Below, piece after piece: positions 14,870-21,839 of a stretch of DNA of 44,466 nt. The stretch covers positions 1 through 44,466 of the forward strand of contig SSEB01000020.1 in assembly GCA_008012115.1 (NCBI GenBank). Reading direction: 5' to 3'. Under the pieces are notes generated by a model. That model had not been told where the DNA came from, made no database searches, and saw only the letters and a list, made by a program, of their open reading frames with translations. Numbering within the stretch: the first letter of the stretch is position 1; every line of letters starts with the position of its first letter. A program made the position numbers and the translations under genes. The stretch is from Nevskiaceae bacterium (GTDB lineage Bacteria; Pseudomonadota; Gammaproteobacteria; Nevskiales; Nevskiaceae).

Positions 14870-16386
14870 ACCTGGCCCGCCAGGTGCTGGAGTTCGTGGA
14901 CGTGCCCACCGGCGCGTCCTGGATGCTGTCGCCTGAGCAGGCCGTGGAGTACTTCCGCAACCGCGGCCTGCAACCGACGTTCAACTGGTACGAAATGCTG
15001 GGCGAGGAACACGCCCGAGCGTTCACAGTGGCCAAGCTGACCGACACCGACCTGCTGGCGTTCGTGCAGCAGTCCCTCGACCAGGCGCTGGCCAACGGCG
15101 TGCCGTTCAAGGCTTGGGCCGAGCAGCTGGCGCCGGCGCTGCAGGAGCGCGGGTGGTGGGGGCGGCGCGACGTCGTTGCACCAGGTGGGAACCCGGTCAA
15201 CGTACAGCTGGGTTCGCCGGCGCGCCTGCAGACCATCTACCGCAGCAACGTGCAGAGCGCCTACGCCGCCGGCGCCTGGGATGCAATCGCCGACCAGGCC
15301 GAGCTGGCGCCCTACCTGCTGTACGACGCCGTGGACGATGGCCGCACGCGGCCCGAACACAAGGCCTGGGACGGCACCGTGCTGCCCGTTGGCCATGTGT
15401 GGTGGCAGACGCACTACCCGCCCAACGGGTGGAACTGCCGGTGTAGCGTCATCCAGCTGTCGGCTGACGACCTGGCCGACATGGGCCTGCAGGTGTCGAA
15501 GGCGCCGGCATCGCCGACCGTGCCCTGGACGAACCCGAACACCGGCAAGGTGGAGCGGATCCCCGAAGGCATCGACCCTGGCTGGCAAACCAACGTTGGC
15601 GAGGCTCGCAACCGCGCGCTGGCCAAGGCCGTGAAGGAGAAGCTGCAGGGATACCCGCCGGCGCTGCAGGGCCCAGCTGCCAAGGGCCTGGAGGCGGCAG
15701 CGGCCGCCGGCAAGCAGGCCGCGGCACAGTCCGGCGCCAGCACCAGCACCGGCCTGGCCGCCAGCGGGTTGGCCAAGGGCACCAGCAGGGCGGCCGAGCG
15801 ATCGGCCCAGCGCAAGATCATGGCCGCCCTGGACGAAAACACGCCTTACCTGGCGCCGGCGCTGCGCAACCTGCAGGCGACCGACAAGGGCAAGGCGCTG
15901 CCGGCATCGCAGCAGCTGCTGCAGGCCCAGGCCCAGGCCGACCGCCTGCAGGCGTCTGCAGGCCTGCAGGCCTACCGCAAGGCGCTGCTGGCCGACCGCA
16001 AGCCCAGCGCGCGTGCACAGGCCGCTTTCGACGCCCTGCCGGATGAGGCGAAGGCCGCCCTACGGTCGACCATCGACGCGCAGCGGGCCGACAGCGCGCT
16101 GCAGGCGGCCGCGCGGGCCGAGCTGGAGGATATCCGCGGCATGGCCCTGCAAAGCCCGCAGCGGGCCGCCCTGGAGGCCGTGGAGGCATACGCCGGTGAT
16201 GCCAAGCCCAGCGAGCTGCTGGCCGCGGTCATGGTCGAGCTGCGCACGGCCGAGTCGCGCCAGGCGCTGGCCGCCGCGCTGCTGCAGGAGCTGCGCGCCG
16301 AGCTGAAGGCCGCGGGCGTCGACCTGCCCGAGGAGCAGCTGCAGGCGCTGGTCGCGCGGATCCGCGCCGGCCGTGGCCTGGTGTAG
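14866..16386 (+). CDS. MuF-like minor head / head morphogenesis protein
   Basis: The 506-residue protein has a MuF domain in its first half: IYRSNVQSAYAAGAWDAIAD, then YDAVDDGRTRPEHKAWDGTV and YPPNGWNCRCSV (about residues 122-195). Mu gpF-type proteins are injected or internal head proteins needed for assembly. The C-terminal half (about 250-506) is a long Ala/Leu/Gln-rich helical region with no recognised toxin or enzyme domain. Gene is coupled to the portal gene. A leftward terminator follows 26 bp later, marking the border with the leftward cassette. Confidence 0.9.
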   Translation: MNLARQVLEFVDVPTGASWMLSPEQAVEYFRNRGLQPTFNWYEMLGEEHARAFTVAKLTDTDLLAFVQQSLDQALANGVPFKAWAEQLAPALQERGWWGRRDVVAPGGNPVNVQLGSPARLQTIYRSNVQSAYAAGAWDAIADQAELAPYLLYDAVDDGRTRPEHKAWDGTVLPVGHVWWQTHYPPNGWNCRCSVIQLSADDLADMGLQVSKAPASPTVPWTNPNTGKVERIPEGIDPGWQTNVGEARNRALAKAVKEKLQGYPPALQGPAAKGLEAAAAAGKQAAAQSGASTSTGLAASGLAKGTSRAAERSAQRKIMAALDENTPYLAPALRNLQATDKGKALPASQQLLQAQAQADRLQASAGLQAYRKALLADRKPSARAQAAFDALPDEAKAALRSTIDAQRADSALQAAARAELEDIRGMALQSPQRAALEAVEAYAGDAKPSELLAAVMVELRTAESRQALAAALLQELRAELKAAGVDLPEEQLQALVARIRAGRGLV

Positions 16387-16411
16387 CGGCACTGGTCAAC
16401 TTCCGCCCACG

Positions 16412-16437
16412 AAAAAAGCCCCGGGAATCCGGGGCTT
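16412..16437 (-). terminator. Rho-independent terminator of the leftward cassette
   Basis: AAGCCCCGG (16416-16424) pairs with CCGGGGCTT (16429-16437), loop GAAT. Read leftward, the stem is followed by a T run (complement of 16412-16417). It ends the cassette 39 bp beyond its last stop; rightward it would terminate only weakly. Confidence 0.85.
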
Positions 16438-16476
16438 GCGCGTTGAGTGGACCAGGTGGTGCAGCAGCTGCAGGTT

Positions 16477-16875
16477 TTAGGCCAGTAGCCCCTTGGCCCA
16501 CGCCTTCACCTTGCGGGCGGTTGCCTTGCGTGTGGCGCTGTCGTTACTGCACTGCAGGTAGCCGTCCATGCGGCCGCACAGTTCATCGACTGCCCGCACC
16601 AGGGCATCCTGGCGGCTGTCCCCGCGCGCTGCCCTGGTCAGCATCAGGGGCGAGCTCGCCCCCGCATCGCCGACGTGGTACGCCGTCGCGTAGATCCACC
16701 CGAACGCCGGCACATGCACCAGGTCGATTTCAGCGGTGGCCATGCCGTAGCGCCCTGGGCTGGCCAGGGTCAGCGTTTCGTCGGGCTCAAACACCCCGTG
16801 CCGGTTCGGTACCGGCGGCGCACCCAGGGCGCGGTGTTCGCGCTCGGTGAACAGGTCGAGCTGGTCCAGGGTCAT
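16477..16875 (-). CDS. Hypothetical protein, last gene of leftward cassette
   Basis: The protein has 132 residues from the ATG at 16875, which overlaps the upstream stop by 4 nt (MTLDQLDLFTERE). A beta-rich middle (GRYGMATAEIDLVHVPAFGW) is followed by a helical basic end (KATARKVKAWAKGLL). No family recognised. An in-frame codon at 16911 is less likely because it breaks the overlap pattern of this cassette. Confidence 0.6.
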   Translation of the reverse strand: MTLDQLDLFTEREHRALGAPPVPNRHGVFEPDETLTLASPGRYGMATAEIDLVHVPAFGWIYATAYHVGDAGASSPLMLTRAARGDSRQDALVRAVDELCGRMDGYLQCSNDSATRKATARKVKAWAKGLLA

Positions 16876-17348
16876 GGCAGCAGCTCCTGCAGGGCGCGGC
16901 ATCCGTCGCACATGATGAGGGGGCCGAAAGCGTGCGTGTACTCGCCCGAGACGCTGCGCAGTTCCTTCACTTCATACCTGCAGGTGCATTCCCTGTTGTA
17001 GGGCAACGGCGGACCCGTCATGGCCGCGCGCGCGGCGGCCAGATCCAGCTCGCGCTCCCGCCTATCGGCTTCAGCCAGAGTCGGCACTGGACGGTGGCCA
17101 AGCGCGAATGAAATGCCCTTGATGCCCAGGTCAGTGGTGACGCCACCAGGCCCGACCACCAGCACCCGGCCGGTACCGGCGTACCCGTTCACCGTGCGGC
17201 GGATCGATGGCGGCAGCGGCTCCAGCACATCCTCCTGGCGCAGCCGCTCCTGCAGCTGCTGCCACTGCCTGCCCAGCCTGGCCAGCGCGCGCTGCCTGGC
17301 CGCCTCAAACTTCGCCCGTTCGCGCTCGCGGCGCATCCGGCGGTTCAC
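16872..17348 (-). CDS. Hypothetical protein with basic N-terminus and C-terminal cysteine pairs
   Basis: The protein has 158 residues from a GTG at 17348 overlapping the previous stop. Residues 1-45 are a highly charged helix (RRMRRERERAKFEAARQRAL). The C-terminus has CTC and later CDGC, a possible zinc site. In between lies VLVVGPGGVTTDLGIKGISF. A nucleic-acid-binding role is possible but unproven; no family recognised. Confidence 0.6.
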   Translation of the reverse strand: MNRRMRRERERAKFEAARQRALARLGRQWQQLQERLRQEDVLEPLPPSIRRTVNGYAGTGRVLVVGPGGVTTDLGIKGISFALGHRPVPTLAEADRRERELDLAAARAAMTGPPLPYNRECTCRYEVKELRSVSGEYTHAFGPLIMCDGCRALQELLP

Positions 17349-17647
17349 ACGATCACCCCGGCCCGCGGCCGCGGCGTGGGGTCGACCAGGCCGAGCAGCT
17401 GGAAATCGACCTGGTCGACTGCCCACCGCACCTGCGCCCTGCAGGCGAGCAGCTGCAGGGCCAGCACCGTGCGCGGGTGCCGATGCCTGGCCAGCTCGCG
17501 CACCGGCAGTTCACGGGCGTGCATGTGGCTTCGCCCGGTGCTGTCGCGCTTGAACGCGCGCACGGTGATGACGTCCGGCGTGACCGTGCGCGACCAGGCT
17601 ACGCCGCGGCCCTTGCACGGGCGGTTCGTGGTCGGCAGCGCCTTCAT
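17345..17647 (-). CDS. Small basic hypothetical protein
   Basis: The protein has 100 residues, Arg/His-rich, with the stretch HMHARELPVRELARHRHPRT in the middle. It overlaps its neighbours by 4 nt on both sides. No domain recognised. Confidence 0.55.
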   Translation of the reverse strand: MKALPTTNRPCKGRGVAWSRTVTPDVITVRAFKRDSTGRSHMHARELPVRELARHRHPRTVLALQLLACRAQVRWAVDQVDFQLLGLVDPTPRPRAGVIV

Positions 17648-18006
17648 GCAGCACCCCCGATCGTGCCGGCGGCGATCGCAGCCAGGCCAGCCAGGAGCGC
17701 CAGCACGCCCAGCGCCAGGCCGGCGTTGCGCAGGTATCTATCGGTGCGGGCGTGGCGCTCGATGCGCTGGGCCATGACCTGGTCGGCGGCCTGGCGGCCC
17801 ATGTCTTCCACTCGGTACCGGATTGCGGCCATGCGCGTTTGGAACAGGCGGCGGCGCATGGCCAGCTCCGTCTGCGGCCGGATCACGCACCGGCACTGCA
17901 GGAACGGCAACGGCGCCGGCGGCTCCGGCGGTCCCAATCGCTTCAGCTGCTGGCCAACGGCGTGCCAGCGCGCTTGCTGTTCCGGGGTCATATGGTGTTC
18001 TGCCAT
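17644..18006 (-). CDS. Small membrane-anchored hypothetical protein
   Basis: The protein has 120 residues. A charged helical body (residues 48-98: AMRRRLFQTRMAAIRYRVED) ends in one hydrophobic C-terminal segment (AGLALGVLALLAGLAAIAAG), suggesting a tail-anchored inner-membrane protein. The ATG has GGAG 8 nt upstream. No family recognised. Confidence 0.6.
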   Translation of the reverse strand: MAEHHMTPEQQARWHAVGQQLKRLGPPEPPAPLPFLQCRCVIRPQTELAMRRRLFQTRMAAIRYRVEDMGRQAADQVMAQRIERHARTDRYLRNAGLALGVLALLAGLAAIAAGTIGGAA

Positions 18007-18009
18007 TGG

Positions 18010-18432
18010 TCATTCTCCAGTGAGGCGGACGGTTACATAGAGCTGGCCGGCGCTGTCGGTGGCCACGCGGATTTCCAGGCGCTGCAGGTCGGCCGAGTTC
18101 ACCCCGGGCACATGCAGCGGCACAGCATCGGGCACGCGCTTGCCCTTGGCGGTGGCGGCGTAGCGGTTCATCTGCTGCGCGGCAATGCGCCAGAGCGAGT
18201 GCTGGCGTTCGCCCTGGCGCCGCATTTCCGCCGGCGGCAGCATGGCGCTGACCTTGCCCCGCGGGCCGATGACCGCTTCCCAGGCGCCGATCGTGAGGAA
18301 ACACGGAAACTGGAAGCCGTGCCAGTTGGCCATCAGCGTGCAGTCGACCAGGTCACCGGCGGCCACCAGCTCGGCCAGCGATCGCGGCCTGGCCATGTCC
18401 TGCAGGAAGGTTTTGGGGTCAAACGTCGCCAC
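18010..18432 (-). CDS. Hypothetical protein
   Basis: The protein has 140 residues from a GTG at 18432 (ATFDPKTFLQDMARPRSLAE). It appears as a compact mixed alpha/beta domain (VDCTLMANWHGFQFPCFLTI, then LEIRVATDSAGQLYVTVRL at the end). Its start lies inside the 3' end of the 54-residue gene at 18419-18583. No family recognised. Confidence 0.6.
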   Translation of the reverse strand: MATFDPKTFLQDMARPRSLAELVAAGDLVDCTLMANWHGFQFPCFLTIGAWEAVIGPRGKVSAMLPPAEMRRQGERQHSLWRIAAQQMNRYAATAKGKRVPDAVPLHVPGVNSADLQRLEIRVATDSAGQLYVTVRLTGE

Positions 18433-18583
18433 GGTGCACCCCCAGGCCCAGGCGCTTGGCCAGCGCGCGCAGGCGCTGCCAGACGGTGGGCGGTTTTCTC
18501 GACATGATCCGAGGCGCCACCGGTACCGGACGCTGGGCCAGCTGTTGGTTGGCCCATGCCTCGCTGCGGTTGCGCCGACTCAC
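18419..18583 (-). CDS. Very small basic protein
   Basis: A 54-residue ORF begins with a GTG overlapping the upstream stop by 4 nt (GTGA) and ends 14 nt inside the next gene. It fits the gap between the genes at 18580 and 18432 exactly, which is why I call it. It is very basic (RKPPTVWQRLRALAKRLGLG). Function unknown. Confidence 0.5.
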   Translation of the reverse strand: MSRRNRSEAWANQQLAQRPVPVAPRIMSRKPPTVWQRLRALAKRLGLGVHRGDV

Positions 18584-19056
18584 TCGCCACCCCCGAGCTT
18601 TTCAGCCACCACGGCCAGGGCGCCGCATGCCTTGCCGGCCTTCAGGGGGTTGAGTCGAAGGCCACGCCCGGCCCTGGACAGCTGCACCTGGGCGTCATGC
18701 AGCGCGCGCTGCAGCTCGGCCATCAGATCCTGCGGTACCGCCACGAACGCCGGCAGGGGCTGCGCGCTTTCCGGCCTGAAGCGCTCGCGCGACAGGTACA
18801 TGGTGGCGCTGTAAACGTCGTGGGTGACGCCGCCGCCAGTGGCGCACCGCGGCAGAACCGCATCGGGCAGCGCCTGCCAATCCTCGATGCCGATGCGCAG
18901 CAGGGGCAGCGGTGCCGGTACCGGCGGATCCTGGACGCAGGCGCTGCACAGCTCCACGTCGACCCAATGGCAACCGCCTGGGCACGCCTGGGTGTCGGTG
19001 CAGCCGCAGCCGCGGCAGCGCCAGCCTATGGTGTCAGTCGGGTGCGGGGCGCTCAC
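18580..19056 (-). CDS. Cysteine-rich zinc-binding hypothetical protein
   Basis: The protein has 158 residues from a GTG at 19056. The N-terminus holds C14-x2-C17-x-C19, C25-x3-C29 and C37-x2-C40 (CRGCGCTDTQACPGGCHWVD, then LCSAC). This CGCTD...CPGGC-x-WV...LC-x2-C pattern recurs in phage hypothetical proteins and probably binds zinc. The remainder is helical with a Lys-rich end. Function unknown; the pattern suggests transfer among phages. Confidence 0.65.
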   Translation of the reverse strand: MSAPHPTDTIGWRCRGCGCTDTQACPGGCHWVDVELCSACVQDPPVPAPLPLLRIGIEDWQALPDAVLPRCATGGGVTHDVYSATMYLSRERFRPESAQPLPAFVAVPQDLMAELQRALHDAQVQLSRAGRGLRLNPLKAGKACGALAVVAEKLGGGE

Positions 19057-19241
19057 TTGCCCACCACCTGCAGGCCGATGCCCACCAGGAAGAAACCAAC
19101 GATCACGGCGGCGCCGAACGCGGCATCGGCTTGCGTCTGCAGATCCAGGCCGCGGTACCAGCGGACGATGGCGCGCAGCCTGGCGCGCTTGGCGAAGAAA
19201 GAGGGCGGGCGGCGGACAGCTTGCGGGTGCATGGGATTCAC
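19053..19241 (-). CDS. Small membrane protein
   Basis: The protein has 62 residues from a GTG at 19241. A basic N-terminal half (RRPPSFFAKRARLRAIVRWY) is followed by one hydrophobic segment (AAFGAAVIVGFFLVGIGLQV). Overlaps both neighbours by 4 nt. Function unknown. Confidence 0.6.
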   Translation of the reverse strand: MNPMHPQAVRRPPSFFAKRARLRAIVRWYRGLDLQTQADAAFGAAVIVGFFLVGIGLQVVGK

Positions 19242-19495
19242 TCCTGGGGCAGTTGGTCGATGAGTGCCTGCACCTGTTCGGCGCGGCGTTGGTACTCGGC
19301 GGATCGGGCCATGTTGCGTTCGCGCTCGGTGCCTGGAATGCGCTTGTCGCGGCGCTCGGCGGTGGCCTTGGCCTGGATGGCCAGGGCGGCCCAGCAGTCG
19401 CGGCCGCCTTCCAGTGCGCGCCGCAGCAGCTTGTCCTGGGATCCGGTCAGGGTAAGCGTCACCTGGCCACCCTGCATGCTGGCGGGCCGGGCCAT
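19238..19495 (-). CDS. Hypothetical protein
   Basis: The protein has 85 residues from ATG 19495, placed in a TGATG junction with the 37-residue gene. It starts MARPASMQGGQVTLTLTGSQ, with a strand, then becomes a charged helix (RSAEYQRRAEQVQALIDQL). A longer in-frame reading upstream is rejected because it overlaps the small membrane gene in another frame. No family recognised. Confidence 0.6.
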   Translation of the reverse strand: MARPASMQGGQVTLTLTGSQDKLLRRALEGGRDCWAALAIQAKATAERRDKRIPGTERERNMARSAEYQRRAEQVQALIDQLPQE

Positions 19496-19608
19496 CACAG
19501 CAGCCCCAGCACGGCCCTGCAGGCGGCCGCGATCGACACCAGGTCGACCACGGCCAGCAGGGCCACCAGCGGCGCGCGGTTGCGCGCCTGGGCGTGGCGG
19601 CGGTTCAC
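19495..19608 (-). CDS. 37-residue membrane peptide
   Basis: GTG at 19608 overlaps the previous stop (GTGA) and the TGA stop overlaps the next ATG (TGATG). The peptide has a basic start (NRRHAQARNR) and one hydrophobic segment (APLVALLAVVDLVSIAAACR). Both junctions fit the cassette's coupling pattern, which is the main support. Confidence 0.45.
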   Translation of the reverse strand: MNRRHAQARNRAPLVALLAVVDLVSIAAACRAVLGLL

Positions 19609-19859
19609 AGCTCAAACGCCACGTTGAAGGCGTGCAGTTCGTCGCCCTGATCGCTGACGACCTTACCCAGGTAGAGCGGTTCGTCCGGGTTGGCGTGCAC
19701 GATCACTTCCGGATCGATGACGCCTTCCGACAGGGCCCAATCACGCACGTGAGTGCGCACAGCTTCAGCCGACATGCTGCCGTAGTTCGCGCGGTTCAGG
19801 AAAATCTGGCCATCGCGGGCAATCTGCGCGGAATCGGTGCGGAGGACGGATGCGTACAT
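19605..19859 (-). CDS. First gene of the leftward cassette, hypothetical
   Basis: The protein has 84 residues from ATG 19859, with AGGAG 8 nt upstream (MYASVLRTDSAQIARDGQIF). The C-terminal half (DEPLYLGKVVSDQGDELHAF) reads as beta strands. A longer in-frame start at 19997 would extend through the candidate promoter and is not favoured. As the promoter-proximal gene it should be the most strongly expressed of the cassette. No family recognised. Confidence 0.65.
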   Translation of the reverse strand: MYASVLRTDSAQIARDGQIFLNRANYGSMSAEAVRTHVRDWALSEGVIDPEVIVHANPDEPLYLGKVVSDQGDELHAFNVAFEL

Positions 19860-19903
19860 GGGTTTTGCTCCTGGGAATGCGGCCGGGCGTGGCCGTGAAT
19901 TGA

Positions 19904-19932
19904 ATGCTACACAGAGTATCGAGGCGATGCAA
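19904..19932 (-). promoter_or_regulatory. Candidate promoter of the leftward cassette
   Basis: On the minus strand TTGCAT (19927-19932), 17-bp spacer and TAGCAT (19904-19909) lie 45 bp before the first cassette ATG. The hexamers match the consensus only partly (3/6 and 4/6), so this is a candidate. Confidence 0.4.
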
Positions 19933-19942
19933 CAAGTATCGA
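19915..19942. repeat. Tandem AGTATCGA repeats, possible operator
   Basis: AGTATCGA occurs at 19915-19922 and 19935-19942, exactly 20 bp apart, about two helical turns, flanking the candidate -35 of the cassette promoter. This phasing suits two protomers of a regulator binding one DNA face. The binding protein is unknown. Confidence 0.4.
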
Positions 19943-20060
19943 TGCGTCCCGTGGGGATGATATCGCCGGCCCCGCCGATCGGTGCGGGAGGCCGCACCTA
20001 CCCCCCTTGGCCCTGGGCCCGTACATTTCGCACCGTCCCCAGGAGCGCGAGCCCACCAAG

Positions 20061-21335
20061 ATGCCCACCGATCGCAAGCCCATGAAGTCTTTCAAGATTT
20101 TTCGCCCCGGTAAGCACACCGCATCGTGCGGCACCGTGGTGGAGTTCACCGAGCAGCAGCTGCTGGATGCGGTGAAGGTGTACGACCCCGGCCTGTATGC
20201 CACCCCGCTGGTGATCGGCCACCCCAAGCAGGAGGATCGCGCCTATGGCTGGGCCGCCAGCCTGTCCTACAGCGACGGTCACCTGTGGGTGAACCCGGAG
20301 CATGTGGAACCGCAGTTCGCCGAGCTGGTGGAAAACAAGGCGTTCCGCAACCGCAGCGCGTCCTGGTACATGCCCGACCACCCGAACAACCCATCCCCGG
20401 GCAACCTGTACCCCAAGCACATCGGATTCCTGGGCGCGGTGCCGCCGGCGCTGAAGGGCCTGGGTGATATCCAGTTCAACGAGCAGGCCAGCCCCGTGGA
20501 CTTCGCCGAGGATCCGCACCCGGAGCTGCTGCTGGAGTTCGCCGACATGACCGCGGATGACCGCTGGTCGATGGCCAGCGCCCTGGCCAGCGTGGGCCGC
20601 ACCCTGCGCACGGTGAAAAACTTCCTGATCGCGGAAAAGGGCCAGGAGGAGGCCGACCGCATCCTGCCCGAATGGGAGGTGGAAGACCCCACCCGCCAGT
20701 CGGTGCGCATGGAGGAGCGCGCGCGCGCTGAAGCGGAAAGCCGCAGCCCGTCCTATACCGAACCCGCCGGCAAGACCGGCCCCCAGGTCACCACGACCGA
20801 CACCACCGGAGACAGCACCATGACCCCTGCCGAAATCGAAGCCATGAAGAAGGAAAACGAGCGCCTGGCCGCGAGCAATCGTGAGTTCAGCGAGCGCGAG
20901 GAGAACATCCGCAAGGCCGAATCCGAGGCCAAGCTGGCGCGCATCAACGCTGCCCTGCAGCCGCATGTCGACGCTGGCCGCCTGCTGCCGGCGCAGCGCC
21001 CGCAGGTCGCCGCCTTCATGGCCACCCTTGACGATTCGGCCCAGGTGGTCGAGTTCGGCGAGGCCGCCGAAGGTCAGCAGGCGCCGAAGCTGTCGCCGTA
21101 TGCCTTCATGGACGCTTTCCTGGGCAAGCTGCCCAAGGCCGTGGACTTCAAGGAACGCTCCAACGCCAACACCGGCGGCAAGGGCACCATCAGCCAGCGC
21201 GAGTACGCCGAGAAGATCACCGCCAAGGTGAACGAAGCCAAGGCCAACGGCGTTGAACTGTCGTTTGCCGCGGCATCCCTGCAGGTGGCCGCGGACTTTG
21301 AAGTGGTCGCCCAGGACGGCACCCCGAACGTGTGA
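20061..21335 (+). CDS. Prohead protease/scaffold, Mu gpI-like
   Basis: The 424-residue protein resembles Mu I-type prohead proteases fused to a scaffold. The N-terminal part (FKIFRPGKHTASCGTVVEFT, TPLVIGHPKQEDRAYGWAAS, FRNRSASWY) is the protease region. The C-terminal 170 residues (coiled coil KKENERLAASNREFSEREEN, then AQRPQVAAF and PKAVDF) are scaffold-like. The start is uncertain: ATG 20061 follows AGGAG at 15 nt; ATG 20082 or an in-frame codon at 20007 are alternatives. It lies before cement and capsid genes, the usual order. Catalytic serine not assigned with certainty. Confidence 0.8.
   Translation: MPTDRKPMKSFKIFRPGKHTASCGTVVEFTEQQLLDAVKVYDPGLYATPLVIGHPKQEDRAYGWAASLSYSDGHLWVNPEHVEPQFAELVENKAFRNRSASWYMPDHPNNPSPGNLYPKHIGFLGAVPPALKGLGDIQFNEQASPVDFAEDPHPELLLEFADMTADDRWSMASALASVGRTLRTVKNFLIAEKGQEEADRILPEWEVEDPTRQSVRMEERARAEAESRSPSYTEPAGKTGPQVTTTDTTGDSTMTPAEIEAMKKENERLAASNREFSEREENIRKAESEAKLARINAALQPHVDAGRLLPAQRPQVAAFMATLDDSAQVVEFGEAAEGQQAPKLSPYAFMDAFLGKLPKAVDFKERSNANTGGKGTISQREYAEKITAKVNEAKANGVELSFAAASLQVAADFEVVAQDGTPNV
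20820..21335 (+). CDS. Internal in-frame scaffold protein (Mu gpZ / lambda Nu3 type)
   Basis: An in-frame ATG at 20820 inside the protease gene is preceded by GGAG (20808-20811) with an 8-nt spacer, better than the ribosome site of the full gene. It would produce a 171-residue protein equal to the scaffold half, starting MTPAEIEAMKKENERLAASN, a coiled-coil start. Mu and lambda make separate scaffold from such nested starts. Translation from this site is inferred. Confidence 0.65.
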   Translation: MTPAEIEAMKKENERLAASNREFSEREENIRKAESEAKLARINAALQPHVDAGRLLPAQRPQVAAFMATLDDSAQVVEFGEAAEGQQAPKLSPYAFMDAFLGKLPKAVDFKERSNANTGGKGTISQREYAEKITAKVNEAKANGVELSFAAASLQVAADFEVVAQDGTPNV

Positions 21336-21396
21336 CCAGGTAGAGCCCGGCACATCCCCGCAGTACCAACCCAAGCAGAGAAACGAGGTTCTACCA

Positions 21397-21780
21397 ATGA
21401 CCAGCATGCGCACTGACGGACTCATCAAGTCTTACACCGCCGATGCCGCGATTGCGCCGCATCGCATCGTCAAGGCCGGTTCCACCGACTCCAACACCGC
21501 CCAGGCCGCCGCTGCCACCGACGCCATCATGGGCGTGCATGGCTCGCTGCCGGCGGTCGCCGGCGACGTGACGGATACCGTTGTGAGCGGCTACGCCACC
21601 GTGGAATACGGCGGCACCGTGACCCGCGGCCAGCCGCTGACGTCCGACGCCCAGGGCCGCGCGATCGCGGCCACCGCCGCCGGCCAGCGCCTGGTCGGCT
21701 TCGCCGTCCTGTCGGGCGTCGTCGGCGACCTGGGCACCGTCCACGTCACCCTGGGTATCAACGCCGTCGCCGGCGCCTGA
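21397..21780 (+). CDS. Head decoration/cement protein (DUF2190-like)
   Basis: The protein has 127 residues. Pattern DGLIKSYTADAAIAPHRIVK, MGVHG, GDVTDTVVSGYATVEYGGTV, RGQPLTSDAQGRAIAA and RLVGFAV matches capsid cement proteins of the DUF2190 type, which bind the capsid surface and stabilise it. Lies between protease/scaffold and major capsid genes. The chosen ATG follows an AACGAGG at 8-13 nt. Confidence 0.85.
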   Translation: MTSMRTDGLIKSYTADAAIAPHRIVKAGSTDSNTAQAAAATDAIMGVHGSLPAVAGDVTDTVVSGYATVEYGGTVTRGQPLTSDAQGRAIAATAAGQRLVGFAVLSGVVGDLGTVHVTLGINAVAGA

Positions 21781-21782
21781 TC

Positions 21783-21822
21783 CGGGTTGATCCAGCCCGA
21801 AATGCAGTAACCCCTCAACCCG
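21783..21822 (+). other. Stem-loop in the leader of the capsid gene
   Basis: CGGGTTGA (21783-21790) pairs with TCAACCCG (21815-21822) around a 24-nt loop, just upstream of the capsid ribosome site (GAGGAT). No T run follows. Could stabilise or mark processing of the abundant capsid mRNA. Confidence 0.5.
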
Positions 21823-21839
21823 ATTAGAGGATAGAAACC

